From Phorcus lineatus (taxonomy: Eukaryota > Mollusca > Gastropoda > Trochida > Trochidae): DNA of 64,000 nucleotides. The notes under the pieces are model-generated. The model was not told the DNA's origin and did not search any database. It was given only the letters and a program-made list of their open reading frames with translations. Shown here piece by piece: positions 50,801 to 61,179 of this stretch (position 1 is its first letter; each line of letters starts with the position of its first letter). The stretch covers positions 17,763,304-17,827,303 of the forward strand of contig OV121090.1 in the NCBI GenBank assembly GCA_921293015.1, read 5' to 3'. The position numbers were made by a program, and so were the translations under genes.

Positions 50801-52639
50801 TGTGTTTCTATTAACAGGTGATTTTGGACCTGATGGTTCAAGGTGGATGTGTTAATTGGTTGAAGATCTTTGAAATAGTTGTACAACTGACAGATTTAAT
50901 TTGTACCTATCTTTTACTTTTTCCTTTAATGGGCAGTAGAACCTTTTCAAAGATTTATTTCTTCAATTTTGAATCAATAAACATTAGTTTATGCCAAATG
51001 TATTAGCTTCAGTGGGTAAAAAAAATCTTGTTTATCAACTGAACATCTGTAGTCATAGACAATATATTAAAGTATGAAGCAAAAACCATTTGAACACCTA
51101 TTGATCATTTGACGTAGGGAAATGTATCTGCATAGCTTAACAGATCATGATATGTTCGTTCTTAAACTGATTCTTTTGAGTAAAGACATTGTCTTGAAAT
51201 TTAAAACAATTAATCTTGTTTTTATGAGATTACTTTATTTTATATGAAAAATGTGCTACTGTCCCTTTAATTCATTGAAATAAATTTATTTGACATTGAT
51301 GAGTTGTTCATTTCTATCTACAGGTGTTATTAGGTAGATAAATAGTATATATGAAATTTGGAGGTAATACATTTGAAGTGTCGATCGTTAACTTAGTTGC
51401 AACTTCTTATCATTCTTTTGAAAATGATTTATGATAACTAGCAGCACCTTAGCGATGTTAAAGTTTCTTAGCGAAGAAATCAGTTTTTGGGGATGCACTC
51501 TACTATCTAAAAAAGATGTGAAAACAAAACTTTGTAAAACATATAAATCAAATCCTAAAGATCATATCTATAATTTCATCATTTTTTTAATATTGAATTT
51601 AGTAATTTGTTAGTGTCCATTACACTGACAGCATGACATTCCTTTGTGCTAACTCAGTATGATTCATATTACTTTATGGTTATAAATCAAGTTACACATA
51701 TCAGCCAGTACAATCATATAAAATATATTTGTCCATTGTCTTTTGACATGTGTCATACTTCATTTATGATGGTCATGAAACTTTGAAATTGCCTATTGTG
51801 TTTGAGAAGAAGAATTATAAAGATAACATATGTAGTCTTAAATAAAGGCAAAAGATGCACACTGACCCTGAACAAGAAGTCTTTAAAGGGACGGTACAAG
51901 ATGAGATTCTTTTTTAAATTCTCCATTATGCTATTTCTACTTGATGCAGCTGTTATAGAGAAATTTTGTAAAATTCTTTATTTCAATTATAAAAGAGTTT
52001 GTGTAGACATCCTTATAGTTCTCATTTTATTCAATTTCATACGGATTCAAATTTAGCAACTATCCAATTATTGATAAAGAGATGTTGGTGTCTTTTCATC
52101 TGATTTGTCATTGATTATCATAATATATAATTTGAAATATGTCAAAAAATGGTAAAGTTAATTTTGCTCACATTATAAAATTGTATCCAATTTTTATCAA
52201 GGCTACATCAGATCTTTTTCTGAACCATTCTTTATCTCTAATTAGGTTATATATACAAAATATAAAACAATCCTAAAATAAAAATATTTGTACAAAAATA
52301 AAAATTCCAAATTTTGTATATTTTTAAGACACAGACAAATTCTGAAAGAATTCTCCCATTAGCAAGATATGGATAGAGGAAGCCTCGCATATATCCCATC
52401 ATGCTTTAGTTGATAATGACACGGTCATCAATCATACCTTATCACACTACAGCCAGTTTCCCCTCTCCATAGCTTCAGATGAAAGAGTAAGGCAATGGTC
52501 TGCATTATTGTAATTAAGGGACTAATCAGTTAAAGTGATCACAGTTTTCACTCGCTGCCCCTTGTTGCCACCAGGGTTAAGAGAATCAGTTGGATATTAC
52601 AACTATCTCGACAACAGGGGGTGTTGAAATCAATAATTA

Positions 52640-53150
52640 CTCTTCGGTAAAGTCCATTCTAAGATTGGACAATAATTGCATACTAATATTATTCATGTAA
52701 AAGTAGTTAATGGAGTTATCTCCCTTGGTGATAGTTTATTCAATTAGTTTAAGGACTTGTATCAAAATCTAAACAATGATTGCATATCAATATTATTCAT
52801 GCAGTGAAAACTAAAGTTATCTTCAAAAACTTTCATTTCACTTAATTATATTCTTTCTTGAATTTGACAATAATCTAATACAAGTATCATTTCGCATTCA
52901 GAAACTAGAGTTATCTTTCATTGAAACTGTTCATTTTAGTTAGAAAAAGTTTGACAAAAATGTGGATTAATATCATTCAACCACTTAAGTAATTTGAGTT
53001 ATCTCCCTTGGCAATTGTTCTATTCAATTAGTTTCAAGGACACAATCCAAGATCAAATGACAATTAATAATGATTTACTTATATTCATGGACTTTGGAAA
53101 CAAGAGTGATGTCCCTTGACGATAGTTCATTTGAGTTAGATTAACGAGGT
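52640..53150. repeat. Degenerate tandem array, about 100 bp unit
   Basis: About five units share ACAATAATTGCATACTAATAT, TATTCATG, GAGTTATCTCCCTTGG and TTATTCAATTAGTTTAAGGAC in that order. The clearest GAGTTATCTCCCTTGG occurrences are near 52714 and 52997, with decayed ones near 52815, 52910 and 53105. Confidence 0.6.
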
Positions 53151-56100
53151 TTTAATGTTTATGCTAATAGAGAGCATTAAATTGATTTGCTGTATTAATT
53201 GCATGATAATTTATGCATTAATAAGTGTAAAGTGGATTAGATATTCTGATGTTAGGTATAAGTCTCAATTTTGTAAATAGCAAAGGTTTTTATTTCTAGT
53301 CATATCTTATTTATGTTATCGCATGAGATAAATATTTCTTAAATGTTTGGTTAGTTTATGTTTATCTCAGGTTTATTGCAAACTATAAATGTGAAAAAGA
53401 ATTTTCATTGGAAAAATGTCTGAGAAATTATAATAAAAATAACTTTTTATGTTTTTAAAATGTGCCACTTGAATCTTAAAAACAGCTAAAGTTATAAAAA
53501 CTCTACATTTTGTAGATTATATGACCAGTTATATTACTTTAATTTTAAGCTCTGTCAAAAAAGTGTTCTTTGAAGAAAAATTATTGCTATGTGTGGCATA
53601 GGATGATAGGGAGAATGTTTTTTTGCTGGAAGTACTATTTTGGTATGACAAATGATTTTCATCACAAATGAACTAACATAATATATATATATGATACTGA
53701 CATCACGGCTCCTAACAAAGGAATTTATCTAATGAAAATGTAACAATTTCCTAAATTTATTTATTTGGAAGTAACATTTTACAATAAGCTTTTTTAACTG
53801 TATATATAACTCATTTTATCTTTTCTATCTATTCTAGAGTAGAAGTAGAGGCTTTCTTCTCTTGAAATAATGAATTAAGTTGTAGACTTGAAAGCGGTTT
53901 CTCTAAGCAAAATCCAAGATTCATATTCCCAGAGATTCCACTTATCGATCAGAGCTATGGACAAAATCACATAAGCCCTATAACAAAATGACAGGGGATA
54001 TTATGATTGGATTACATAACCCTAATCTAAGTTCCAGAGTTAGGGCACACTGTTCCAAATATCCATTTCCAAAGCAACTCCTTAATCATTTATTTATTCC
54101 TAATTTCTGAAAGGAAATCCATTCAATTTCCTTCCCACAGACATTAATACAAAACCAACAGCATAACTACAGATTCATGAGACGGTACAATTCATCATGT
54201 TTATCCTAAAACGTCAATAAAATCAGCAAATTATCCACATGTTGCATGTCAGTTGCTCATACATTAGCTTACGGGGAAATATCTGGCAAGAATAATTGTG
54301 TGCAAGAAGATTTTGTCGATCGGCGGAATTAGCACTGTTTTTAATTGGTGCAGTATTGTTAATCTCTTTATCTAATCAATTGCACATTGAACATGCATAT
54401 GTGTGTGGATGTCGTGTGCAGTATTCTATATATCTTGATACTTACTAGTTCTGATGATATTTCAAATTTCAAATCTTTTCATACGTGAAATAATTATGAA
54501 GGAAAGTATTGGAGAATCAAACATAGAAGAATGGAACAAATCTTCATTGCTCAAAAGGAAAAGTCATTTGTTCACATTTTTGAGACATTTAAATAAAGTT
54601 TTCAATTAAGTGAGCAATATGGTAGTTTTCAGCAACAGACAGTGATGCCTGTTTTGATTTTAAAAATTGAAATTTTATATATGTGACCCTTGAAAACATT
54701 CTCAATGTATCTTTAAGTGGTTCTCACTCTATTTTAGTGTTAAAATATGGTTTTTTAAATTTAAATTTGCAGAAAAAATCAAAATGCACATCATTACATA
54801 AAGTCCCGCCATAGGATAATTTGTAAAATTAGAACCTTAGATATTTACACACGTTTTAACAGGAAACAGTCAGCCCAACTCACAACAACTACCCACATAG
54901 GAAAAACAGTGATCTATACATAAGCATGGAACAAGTCTAAATAAACATGAGATAATCGCAAACCTTTCAGAGGTGAGAATTTAATTTGAAGATAGAGGTG
55001 TGAAACTCTAATTCTCAAAATCCTAACTTCTTTCTATTTCTGGATTTTAAAGCTTGCATAAATACCCTGCTCACAATAATGGGAATTCTTTCAAAATGGA
55101 TAGGTCGGAGAAGGAAATAGATTTACAAAACATTTTTTTTTGACTTGCTGGATTCCTACAGTTAAGTGTTGACAGGAAGTGATTTTGTGACGCAGAAATG
55201 TTTTGAAGAATGTAAAACATTAACAGACAGAAGAGGTAGGTCACGTTGTAACTATTTTGTTCTCTTAAATCATTGGTAGAATTGACTTCTTCTTTTGTAT
55301 CAAATTACATGTTTAAGTCTTTGAAGGACATACAGAAATGGCATACATATAAACAGAACTATTTTCTGGATGACATCTTTTTACTATGAAAAGTATAACC
55401 AATAAGTTGTTGTCTAGAAAATATTGCTGTTTGTAAATTAAATGTTTACTTTTCAAATTCAGGTGAGGTGATTTGATATTTTTTGTGAAAGTTAGTTGAG
55501 CTCATATAATTGGAGTAGACAGTCTGTAAATCAAATGTGGTTCCATTTTACAAGCATCAGTTGAGACTAACAATTACTGACAACACAACACTGAATTCTG
55601 AAGAGGAATTTCCTCTTACAAAAGATTTAAGCAATTGCACTTAGTTTTGACCTAAACACATTCAAAACCAGGAATTCATTAATACTAACAATCTTTGTTC
55701 AAAACCACTTAGTACCCCTTTAAGTTTTTTGGTGAAAAAATATCTTATCCCTGGAAGGCAGGTTCTAGTTCAGGCCATGTCATTCCAAAATATTTCAAAC
55801 ACTTGCAGTTGCTGCTTCCTTGCTTTGTGTTCAGGATTATGAGGATAGAAAACACCATTTACAGGTGCTGCCTTTGACGATCAGCAAACTTCCATGGCAA
55901 GATGTAACCAGCACCAGGTTTTATCACTAGCAAATCATAACCTTGCTGCTAAGCATACCAAATTGTGTTTTGAAGGTAACATCCTCTTAAGCAAAAAATA
56001 TGCATAAGATTTAATTGGACTATCAAGATCTGTTGAAGTTGGTTCAAAAGCAGGCACAGAAAAGTTGGGGAAAAGCTGAAAGGCTTTAATAAGCCAGTTA

Positions 56101-56429
56101 TCTTGGCTGGTGCAAGTTACACCATGCAGGGGAAGTTGACCAAACCCCCTATTGCTGGTTAACACTGTAAAGGCCGATTACAAAAACAGCTTTCCTGTCT
56201 GGATGGCATATTGGACCTTTTTGTATGTGAATTGACTATAAACCGGAAAGTCTGTCATACTTTGAGACAGGGCTGGTGCTTTTGAAACTACAAGACATGC
56301 AGCTCATGAAGGCTTAAGGGATTTAATCCATGAAGTCATTTGCATGTTATTGACAATCCACACCGTGAAGAGTTGTGGCGATTTCAACCTTTAGAATGAT
56401 CAAATTTACATATTTAATAAGCTATTTAC

Positions 56430-56568
56430 CTTCGTGCACTCTTCTTCAAACTCTCGGAGCTGTTGACATTGTTCCAATTTGTTGAGTCGAGTTTCAGCCA
56501 TTTTGACTAGTTTGATCATTGTGTCTTGTAAATGCCGAAATAGTGTGTTGATCGTTTCCATTGCACAT
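56430..56568 (-). CDS. PLEKHG4: Exon f: spectrin-like repeat, first helix
   Basis: After the split Arg codon the exon encodes 46 residues beginning CAMETINTLFRHLQD and ending FEEECTK. Across the junction the text DYRCAMETINTLF matches DYRTAMDKADELY of human PLEKHG4, which fixes both the splice phase and the family. The pattern is an uninterrupted amphipathic helix with heptad-like hydrophobic spacing, followed by a short charged turn and a Gln-rich second helix. The acceptor is ATTTCCTTCAG|A and the donor is GAAG|GTAAATA. It ends in phase 0. Confidence 0.88.
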
Positions 56569-57422
56569 CTGAAGGAAATAAAATCTCAGGTTAACTTATG
56601 ATAGATACAAAGTCAAACAACAGAAAGATCATAACACCTCCTGTAAACTGTTCATCAGAATCGTAACAACCAAAATTTCCTCCTATATGTGTAATTCTAT
56701 GAAAATTACGTCAAGTCACAAATGACTTACACACCTTGACTGGATGTAGCATCCATGAGAGTATCATTATTACATAACATCATAACATATCATATTACAT
56801 TATCAAAATATCAATCAATCTTTTGGTTAAATTAACTAATGGGTCCTTTTCTTATTGCTTAAGGAAGATTTAACTGTCTTGAGAGGCTCTTTTATGAATG
56901 CTTCAAATATTTTGCTAAGAGATAGGGTGAGGAGATTTGGGGTTAACACCACTTTCAAGAGTATTTCACTTATATCACTGCTGCTAGTATTATTGCAGGG
57001 GAAAGCCCACAACACCATTGGGTCTATGCATTATGGTGAAACCTGCAATCATCTGTTTTGCTAAGACATGTGCTGTAAGAATGTCCTTAATAGAAGTGTA
57101 TGAAATATGCTCATGAATGTCTTGTGAGGGCCCTCTTATGGTTCTAAGTCTACCTCTCATTAAATACCATCAGGAAATTTAGAAATTTTGATTTTTCAAA
57201 TCTATGAATTCAAACATTTTTGGTAAATTAACATGCTTTAAAAGATCCCTGCTTTTTTTTCTCATATGCAATTTTTACATGTACATAAGGCAATCAACAG
57301 TGCTCTTAATGGGACTTTAGATGTCCTTTTATGAATGCTTCAAGCACTCAGTTAAGGCTAAAAAGCTCCCTGCATAATGCTGTTTTGACATATGAGCTTT
57401 ATTAAATGAAAGATGATCCTAC
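56569..57422 (-). other. Intron between exons e and f (854 bp)
   Basis: A phase 2 intron. It holds a truncated SINE (56923-57055). Near exon e there is a degenerate duplication in which a segment with AAAAGATCCCTGCT and CTCATATG at about 57240 recurs as AAAAGCTCCCTGCA and CATATGAGC at about 57360. The phrase TTTTATGAATGCTTCAA occurs at about 56888 and again at about 57321. Confidence 0.65.
56923..57055 (-). mobile_element. Truncated SINE 3' part
   Basis: The 3' half of the SINE (GGTGAGGAGATTTGGGG, TTTCAAGAGTATTTCACT, GCTGCTAGTATTATTGCAGG, GTGAAACCTGCAATCATC). It ends abruptly before the TGGAACTAG part of the body. No clear target duplication. Confidence 0.8.
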
Positions 57423-57673
57423 CTGTAATCATCCGAGTGTGAAGAGAGGGACTCGTTCCGCCTGAGTGAACTCATGGTGGTTTCTCCATCCTGTTGTAAG
57501 ACCACGAGTCGCGGGTCATCGAAGGCGCGCTTGACGAGCTGTTCGTGTTGTTCAATGAGTTGACTAGTTTCCTGAGTTGTTCGCGGCAGTTTCTTCAGAC
57601 TGGAGAGATCCTGCATCACCTGGACTAGATACTTCGCCACCTCGCGGCAGTCCGCTAGAAACGGTTCTAATTT
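57423..57673 (-). CDS. PLEKHG4: Exon e: SEC14 to spectrin transition helix
   Basis: The exon adds 83 codons plus two bases, beginning KLEPFLADCREVAKYL. It carries the long helix after the SEC14-like domain (human PLEKHG4: LEALLQNCQAACALL) and then a spectrin-like segment with QLIEQHEQLVKRAFDDPRL. RRNESLSSHSDDY near the end is a Ser-rich surface loop with a basophilic-kinase-type context (RRxxS). The acceptor is GATTTCCAG|AAA and the donor is TTACAG|GTAGG. It ends in phase 2, completing an Arg codon with the next exon. This exon is among the most GC-rich parts of the window. Confidence 0.9.
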
Positions 57674-58475
57674 CTGGAAATCAAGATAAGAAATTTGGTT
57701 TGATCTCTACAAAAACAATATGGAAATTGTGAAATTGAAATCAGGAAATGTTTATCAAACAGAACAAGATTTTGCAGTGTGAAGTTTGATCATCAGGAAA
57801 TCATGCTGAGTTTGGGCAAGGTGAAAGGGCGTAATACCAATGGGAAAATCATGTTGATTTATATTGCAACAATATTGTTTCCTTAAGGGGCATTTTAGAA
57901 GCTGGATTGATGAAGAAGAGCGAATAATTTCTTATGGATAGTCAACTTCTTTATTGCATGAATTGTGACATTTCGGTGTAGATACTTGCTTGATAACGGT
58001 GTTAGTATCTACACCGAAACGTCAAAATTCATGCAATAAAGAAGTTGACTATCCATAAGAAATTATTCGCTCTTCTTCAACAATACTGTTGTCATAGAAA
58101 TAAAGAACACACTCCCTACCTAATTGAAATTTAGTGATGACCGTAAGTGGTAAACCATGTGCACAAATATGGTTGAGGCTCCTTGAAATCAACCCTTAGC
58201 CCTGATATCTAATACATATTGCTCCTAATTAAGCGCAGGAAATAATACTTTTTTAAAGGTAACAAACAGTTACCTTTAGATCAAAGAAACTTGGTCTTAC
58301 TTACTTACAATCAAACATACATAATTCATTACAAATACACTAGATTACAAAAAATATCATTTTCTTATACTCTAAACTTGAAATAGATAAAATTACTGTT
58401 TTAAAGAAAAGATGCTGCTATCTCTTGAAGATAGTACTCACTGCAATCAAATACTCATACAAGTTAAACTCTCAC
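57674..58475 (-). other. Intron between exons d and e (802 bp)
   Basis: A phase 0 intron. Its notable content is the near-perfect inverted repeat at 57911-58079, preceded by the family's flank GGGCATTTTAGAAGCTGGATT-like sequence from about 57890. Nothing else is recognisable. Confidence 0.7.
57911..58079. repeat. Near-perfect foldback element, 75 bp arms
   Basis: Left arm 57911-57985 and right arm 58005-58079 are inverted copies with about two mismatches, separated by a 19 bp loop. The arm contains ATGGATAGTCAACTTCTTTA and GACnTTTCGGTGTAGATAC. The flank GGGCATTTTAGAAGCTGGATT precedes it and is shared with the copy near 5122. Confidence 0.9.
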
Positions 58476-58592
58476 CATTCTAAACCTGACCCACTCTTCA
58501 TGGCTGTAGTTGTAAAGGCCGTCGAGCGCCACAGGAAGATGATTTGGCGATATGAACCGATGTATCAAATCTTGAGACATCAACAGATCAAG
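58476..58592 (-). CDS. PLEKHG4: Exon d: SEC14-like domain, C-terminal part
   Basis: This phase 0-0 exon of 39 codons begins LDLLMSQDLIHRF and ends HEEWVRFRM. The stretch LPVALDGLYNYSHEEWVRFR corresponds to LPTSLGGGLPYCHQAWLDFR in human PLEKHG4. That is the characteristic end of the SEC14-like domain, where a proline-glycine turn is followed by a Trp-containing helix. The acceptor is TTTTTTCAG|CTT and the donor is GAATG|GTGAGAG. GC content is clearly above the flanking intron. Confidence 0.9.
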
Positions 58593-59248
58593 CTGAAAAA
58601 AGATGAAATAGTATATTAGCATTGTAAATTTGTTTTAAAGTGTAAAAAGAACTGTTGTGAACTTAATTCATATTATCCATGTTTTATTCATTTTCAAATT
58701 ACACCATGTACGTATCAAATCATAATACAAATGGGCTTTTACCCTCAACTGACTTTACCCTGACTGTCATCACTGTGTGACATAAGCTTGAAAACTAGCC
58801 ACCTCAAAAGTGTAATTTTAGAGCGTCTGTTTAAATGGCTTTATTAATGAAATGCCACAAAGTTTACCTGCCAAAAGCTAAAGTGACAAGGTAACATGCT
58901 GTAGCAAGGGTCCTATTTCATACACTGCCATCAAAAAGTAAGTTTTAAAGATCATTTTGCCCAAGTCTTTTAACAAGTGCTTCAGTTACATTTGATTTCA
59001 AATATCAGCAAATTTTTAACCAAGCCTGACTGTCTAAGACAACAATTTAGAAGACCATTTTAACTGCCTTTTTACAAGTTCTTCTTTTACATGATATCAT
59101 AAATACCATAACATTTTTACCTTTAAACCAGCTTATCATTTGCACAAGAAAACCTGCCCGCTGTCATGGAAGAATCTAAAATATTTTCTCCATGCCATTT
59201 TACGAGTGCTTCATTTAAATCATTAACAAAAAAACAAAGAACTTTTAC
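58593..59248 (-). other. Intron between exons c and d (656 bp)
   Basis: A phase 0 intron made largely of decayed tandem copies of the exon c 3' end, its donor and following intron, in units of about 100-150 bp (see the repeat at 58750-59248). Otherwise unremarkable. Confidence 0.65.
58750..59248 (-). repeat. Decayed tandem copies of exon c end plus donor
   Basis: Besides the real donor (AC on the plus strand at 59247-59248), similar exon-end/donor segments occur with donors near 59119, 59019, 58866 and 58757. Shared text includes TTTTACCTTTAAACCAGC (59115 and 59243) and AAGCCTGACTGTC (59023) or CCTGACTGTCAT (58759), plus TTTTACnAGTnCTTC upstream. Spacing is 100-150 bp. Confidence 0.7.
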
Positions 59249-59353
59249 CTTTAAACCAGCCTGACTGTCATAGACTGGTGATTTGAAGACGAAAGACTGG
59301 GTATTTTTATCAGCAAGAAGGTGAACCATTGAAAGACCATCTGGAATGTTGTC
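59249..59353 (-). CDS. PLEKHG4: Exon c: SEC14-like domain, central part
   Basis: This is a symmetric phase 0-0 exon of exactly 35 codons, beginning DNIPDGLSMVHLLAD and ending SQAGLK. It continues the SEC14-like fold; the strand SMVHLLAD lines up with VYQVLLVG in human PLEKHG4. The acceptor is a strong polypyrimidine tract ending in CAG|GAC, and the donor is TTTAAAG|GTAAAAG. The intron immediately downstream (lower coordinates) holds decayed tandem copies of the end of this exon and its donor. Confidence 0.87.
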
Positions 59354-59917
59354 CTGAAAAAAAGAAAGAGAAAAAGCTCCTTTTAAGATGTTATTCAAAT
59401 AATCAAAGTCAATTTTCAACTCGATGATGTGAGGCGGGGTGAGTTGGGATTTAACTCTGCTTTCAAGAGTATATCACTTACATCACAGCTACTAGTATAA
59501 TTGCAGAAGGAAGGCAACAATATTATTTTGGCTATTCATCTCAGTGATACCTACGAGCAGCAGCTGGAACTAGCAAACAATGGTTGGTACTGCACTTTAG
59601 TTTAAGTTCAGTGTAGCATTGCACTTAAACTTTACTGTGTGTAGAACAGTTCTTTACTCCAGACAATGTTGACAAGCCCCTAGCTGGATTCAAAATCTGT
59701 TGGTCCTTTATCTTATTTTATGACCATTTACAATTGCAAAACCAAATTACTTCATAAGATTGTCAGGGACACCAAACAGAAATAGTCGCCAAATACTTTG
59801 CCCCGGAAATTGTAAGGCAAAAATCCCAATTTCAAGAACAATAAGTAAACCATCAAGCTTTTTCAACCACTGAATGTTCTCTTTATTAAATTTTCTGAAT
59901 CAACAGGACTAACTCAC
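59354..59917 (-). other. Intron between exons b and c (564 bp)
   Basis: A phase 0 intron, nearly half of which is a diverged SINE (59428-59697). I see nothing else. Confidence 0.7.
59428..59697 (-). mobile_element. Diverged SINE copy
   Basis: The copy shows the tail (GGCGGGGTGAGTTGGG), body motifs (CAGCTACTAGTATAATTGCAG, CAGCTGGAACTAGC, AGTGTAGCATTGCAC) and a truncated end at CCCCTAGCTGGATTCAAA near the B box. It is older than the 15840 and 38784 copies by divergence. Confidence 0.8.
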
Positions 59918-60017
59918 CTGAAATATATACAAAGATTCTAGAAGTGTGTTGATTATGGACGAAGTTGAACCGCGAATATCAGCAGTAAGAGTCAAACCGT
60001 TCTTCACTGCTTCTGCC
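59918..60017 (-). CDS. PLEKHG4: Exon b: SEC14-like core strand
   Basis: The exon completes a split Arg codon and adds 33 codons. It contains GLTLTADIRGST, which corresponds to GLTVLVDARICA in human PLEKHG4. This is the core strand of the CRAL-TRIO fold, where classical SEC14 proteins carry a lipid-pocket DxRG-type motif; here DIRG is kept. A helix INTLLESLYIFQ follows. The acceptor is CATTACAG|GGCAG and the donor is TTTCAG|GTGAGT, close to consensus. It ends in phase 0. Whether the fold binds lipid in this family is uncertain, and the sequence does not show it. Confidence 0.88.
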
Positions 60018-61055
60018 CTGTAATGAAAATTATCCAATTACAAGTGGAATTTCTTGTACTGAGTAGATATGTGTATCGTGGCCATAGTGCTGAGACGATA
60101 TATTCGGATTCATGTTTTATTAGGCGAGACGATATATCATGGAAGCACTGCCAAGAAACCTGCGAGACGATTATCATCACAATACTTTACCTTTATTTAT
60201 GAAAGAAGAATAGATAGGAAATAAGAAAGTAAGGTTCTTTCAAAGCTACCAAACTGTCATAAATCATAAATTAAGAGAGACTGTCAAAATGCAGATAAAA
60301 TATCAGAAATATTATATATTTTCTGTTTCTCTTTTTATTGTAATCTTTTTAATAGAATCAAAACTTTATCAGCTTATATAGAAATTTTTTTAAAACAATT
60401 TCAATTAAGTTTCGGGATATATTGTCTCTTATGGCGATACATCAATGTATCATGGACCCTGACGATATAGATATCCTGATTTATTGTCTAAATGTAATCT
60501 ATATCGATGCACTCATATTGGTTTGTAGATGATGCAAACATCAATACTATCAATGAGTCATTGCCCACTAGTCCTGTGACAAATAAACATTTCAATTAAC
60601 AAAATATTTTCATAAATTGATCTGAATTGCAATGAAATAAATCTAATATAAGACAAGTTCGTCGAAGGAAAAGGGCATTTTGGGGTTGAATTTAAAGTTA
60701 GACTTGCTTTTCATGGTAACCTTGAGGTCAAATTATCATCAATTACAGTCCTTGTGTTAGACTCAATTTGGTTGCTCGTGAAATGGAGGAAAAGTAAATA
60801 ACTGACTGAAGCAGTCTTAAAATACTCACAACATGATCACAAACAGAAATTTAAAAGGTTAGCATTGTGGTCTAGAGAAATTGTCACAAGAGCAACTTTT
60901 TACAGTAAAAAGAGTCTGTTACAGAACTTACGAGAAATTAACAAAGATGATAATTTGCAATAAATCTTCTTACAAAGAATAAGGTGTTTATAGATAAACT
61001 CGAGTATATTGCCACTTCAGGTTTAGGGACATAAAATCAAGAACTACTTTTTTAC
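60018..61055 (-). other. Intron between exons a and b (1.0 kb)
   Basis: A phase 2 intron. Motifs resembling GAGACGATATAT recur at about 60092 and 60126, with a similar GACGATATAGATATCC near 60460. This suggests an old dispersed repeat I cannot name. The rest is AT-rich. Confidence 0.6.
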
Positions 61056-61179
61056 CTAGGCACCGTGTAGTAATACATCAGAAGGCGGGCTAGCTCACAG
61101 CTTCGTACTTGTCTATTATGCCAGATCATGGAAGCGGTGAAAATGAAGACAGTAGCGCGGCCATCAATGTCTCGGCTTC
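61056..61179 (-). CDS. PLEKHG4: Exon a: start of SEC14/CRAL-TRIO-like domain
   Basis: This exon codes for about 40 residues beginning SRDIDGRATVFIFTAS and ending with LLMYYYTVP. The RDIDGRA stretch followed by a hydrophobic strand matches the first strand of the SEC14-like domain of PLEKHG4, where a turn leads into strand VLLLC. The acceptor reads TTTTCCAG and the donor reads CCTAG|GTAAA on the minus strand. The exon opens with the last two bases of a split codon and closes in phase 2. This is the most 5' exon I can support. The preceding exon should end in phase 1 and encode the helices just before this strand; I did not find it before position 64000. Confidence 0.85.

Larger units (their letters stand above)
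45330..56429 (-). other. Intron between exons f and g (11.1 kb)
   Basis: A phase 0 intron. Contents: a 26 bp duplication (45818-45869), a LINE 3' remnant (about 47620-47880), repeated CAGGTR-bearing segments (48895-49600), a possible very degenerate SINE fragment near 49780-49870, and a degenerate array with the GAGTTATCTCCCTTG motif (52640-53150). Segments 46-47.6, 49.9-52.6 and 53.2-56.4 kb contain nothing I recognise beyond AT-rich sequence and short dinucleotide runs. Confidence 0.7.
3517..61179 (-). other. PLEKHG4: PLEKHG4/Quattro-like RhoGEF gene, partial (10 exons)
   Basis: Ten minus-strand exons join without a frame break into about 732 residues. Relative to the first residue seen, residues 1 to about 150 are a SEC14/CRAL-TRIO-like domain, about 150-480 are spectrin-like helices, and about 480-732 are a low-complexity Ser-rich linker. 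Matches to human PLEKHG4 (recalled, not searched) include RDIDGRA versus RDVQGRA, HEEWVRFR versus HQAWLDFR, DYRCAM versus DYRTAM, and CRVAKARCEETYQLL versus CRWAWARCQDTWLAL. Family members activate Rho-family GTPases through a DH-PH module and act on actin in the cytoplasm. That module is not in the window and is expected beyond position 1. The start codon and promoter are also missing. Internal intron phases in transcription order are 2, 0, 0, 0, 2, 0, 0, 0, 2. KIAA1755-like relatives that lack the DH domain are an alternative until the 3' part is seen. Confidence 0.85.

Noticed and set aside
57911-58079. Possible CRISPR repeat or microRNA precursor
   Set aside because: It is a single long inverted repeat related to dispersed copies. 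There are no spacers, and the arms are far longer than a microRNA hairpin.
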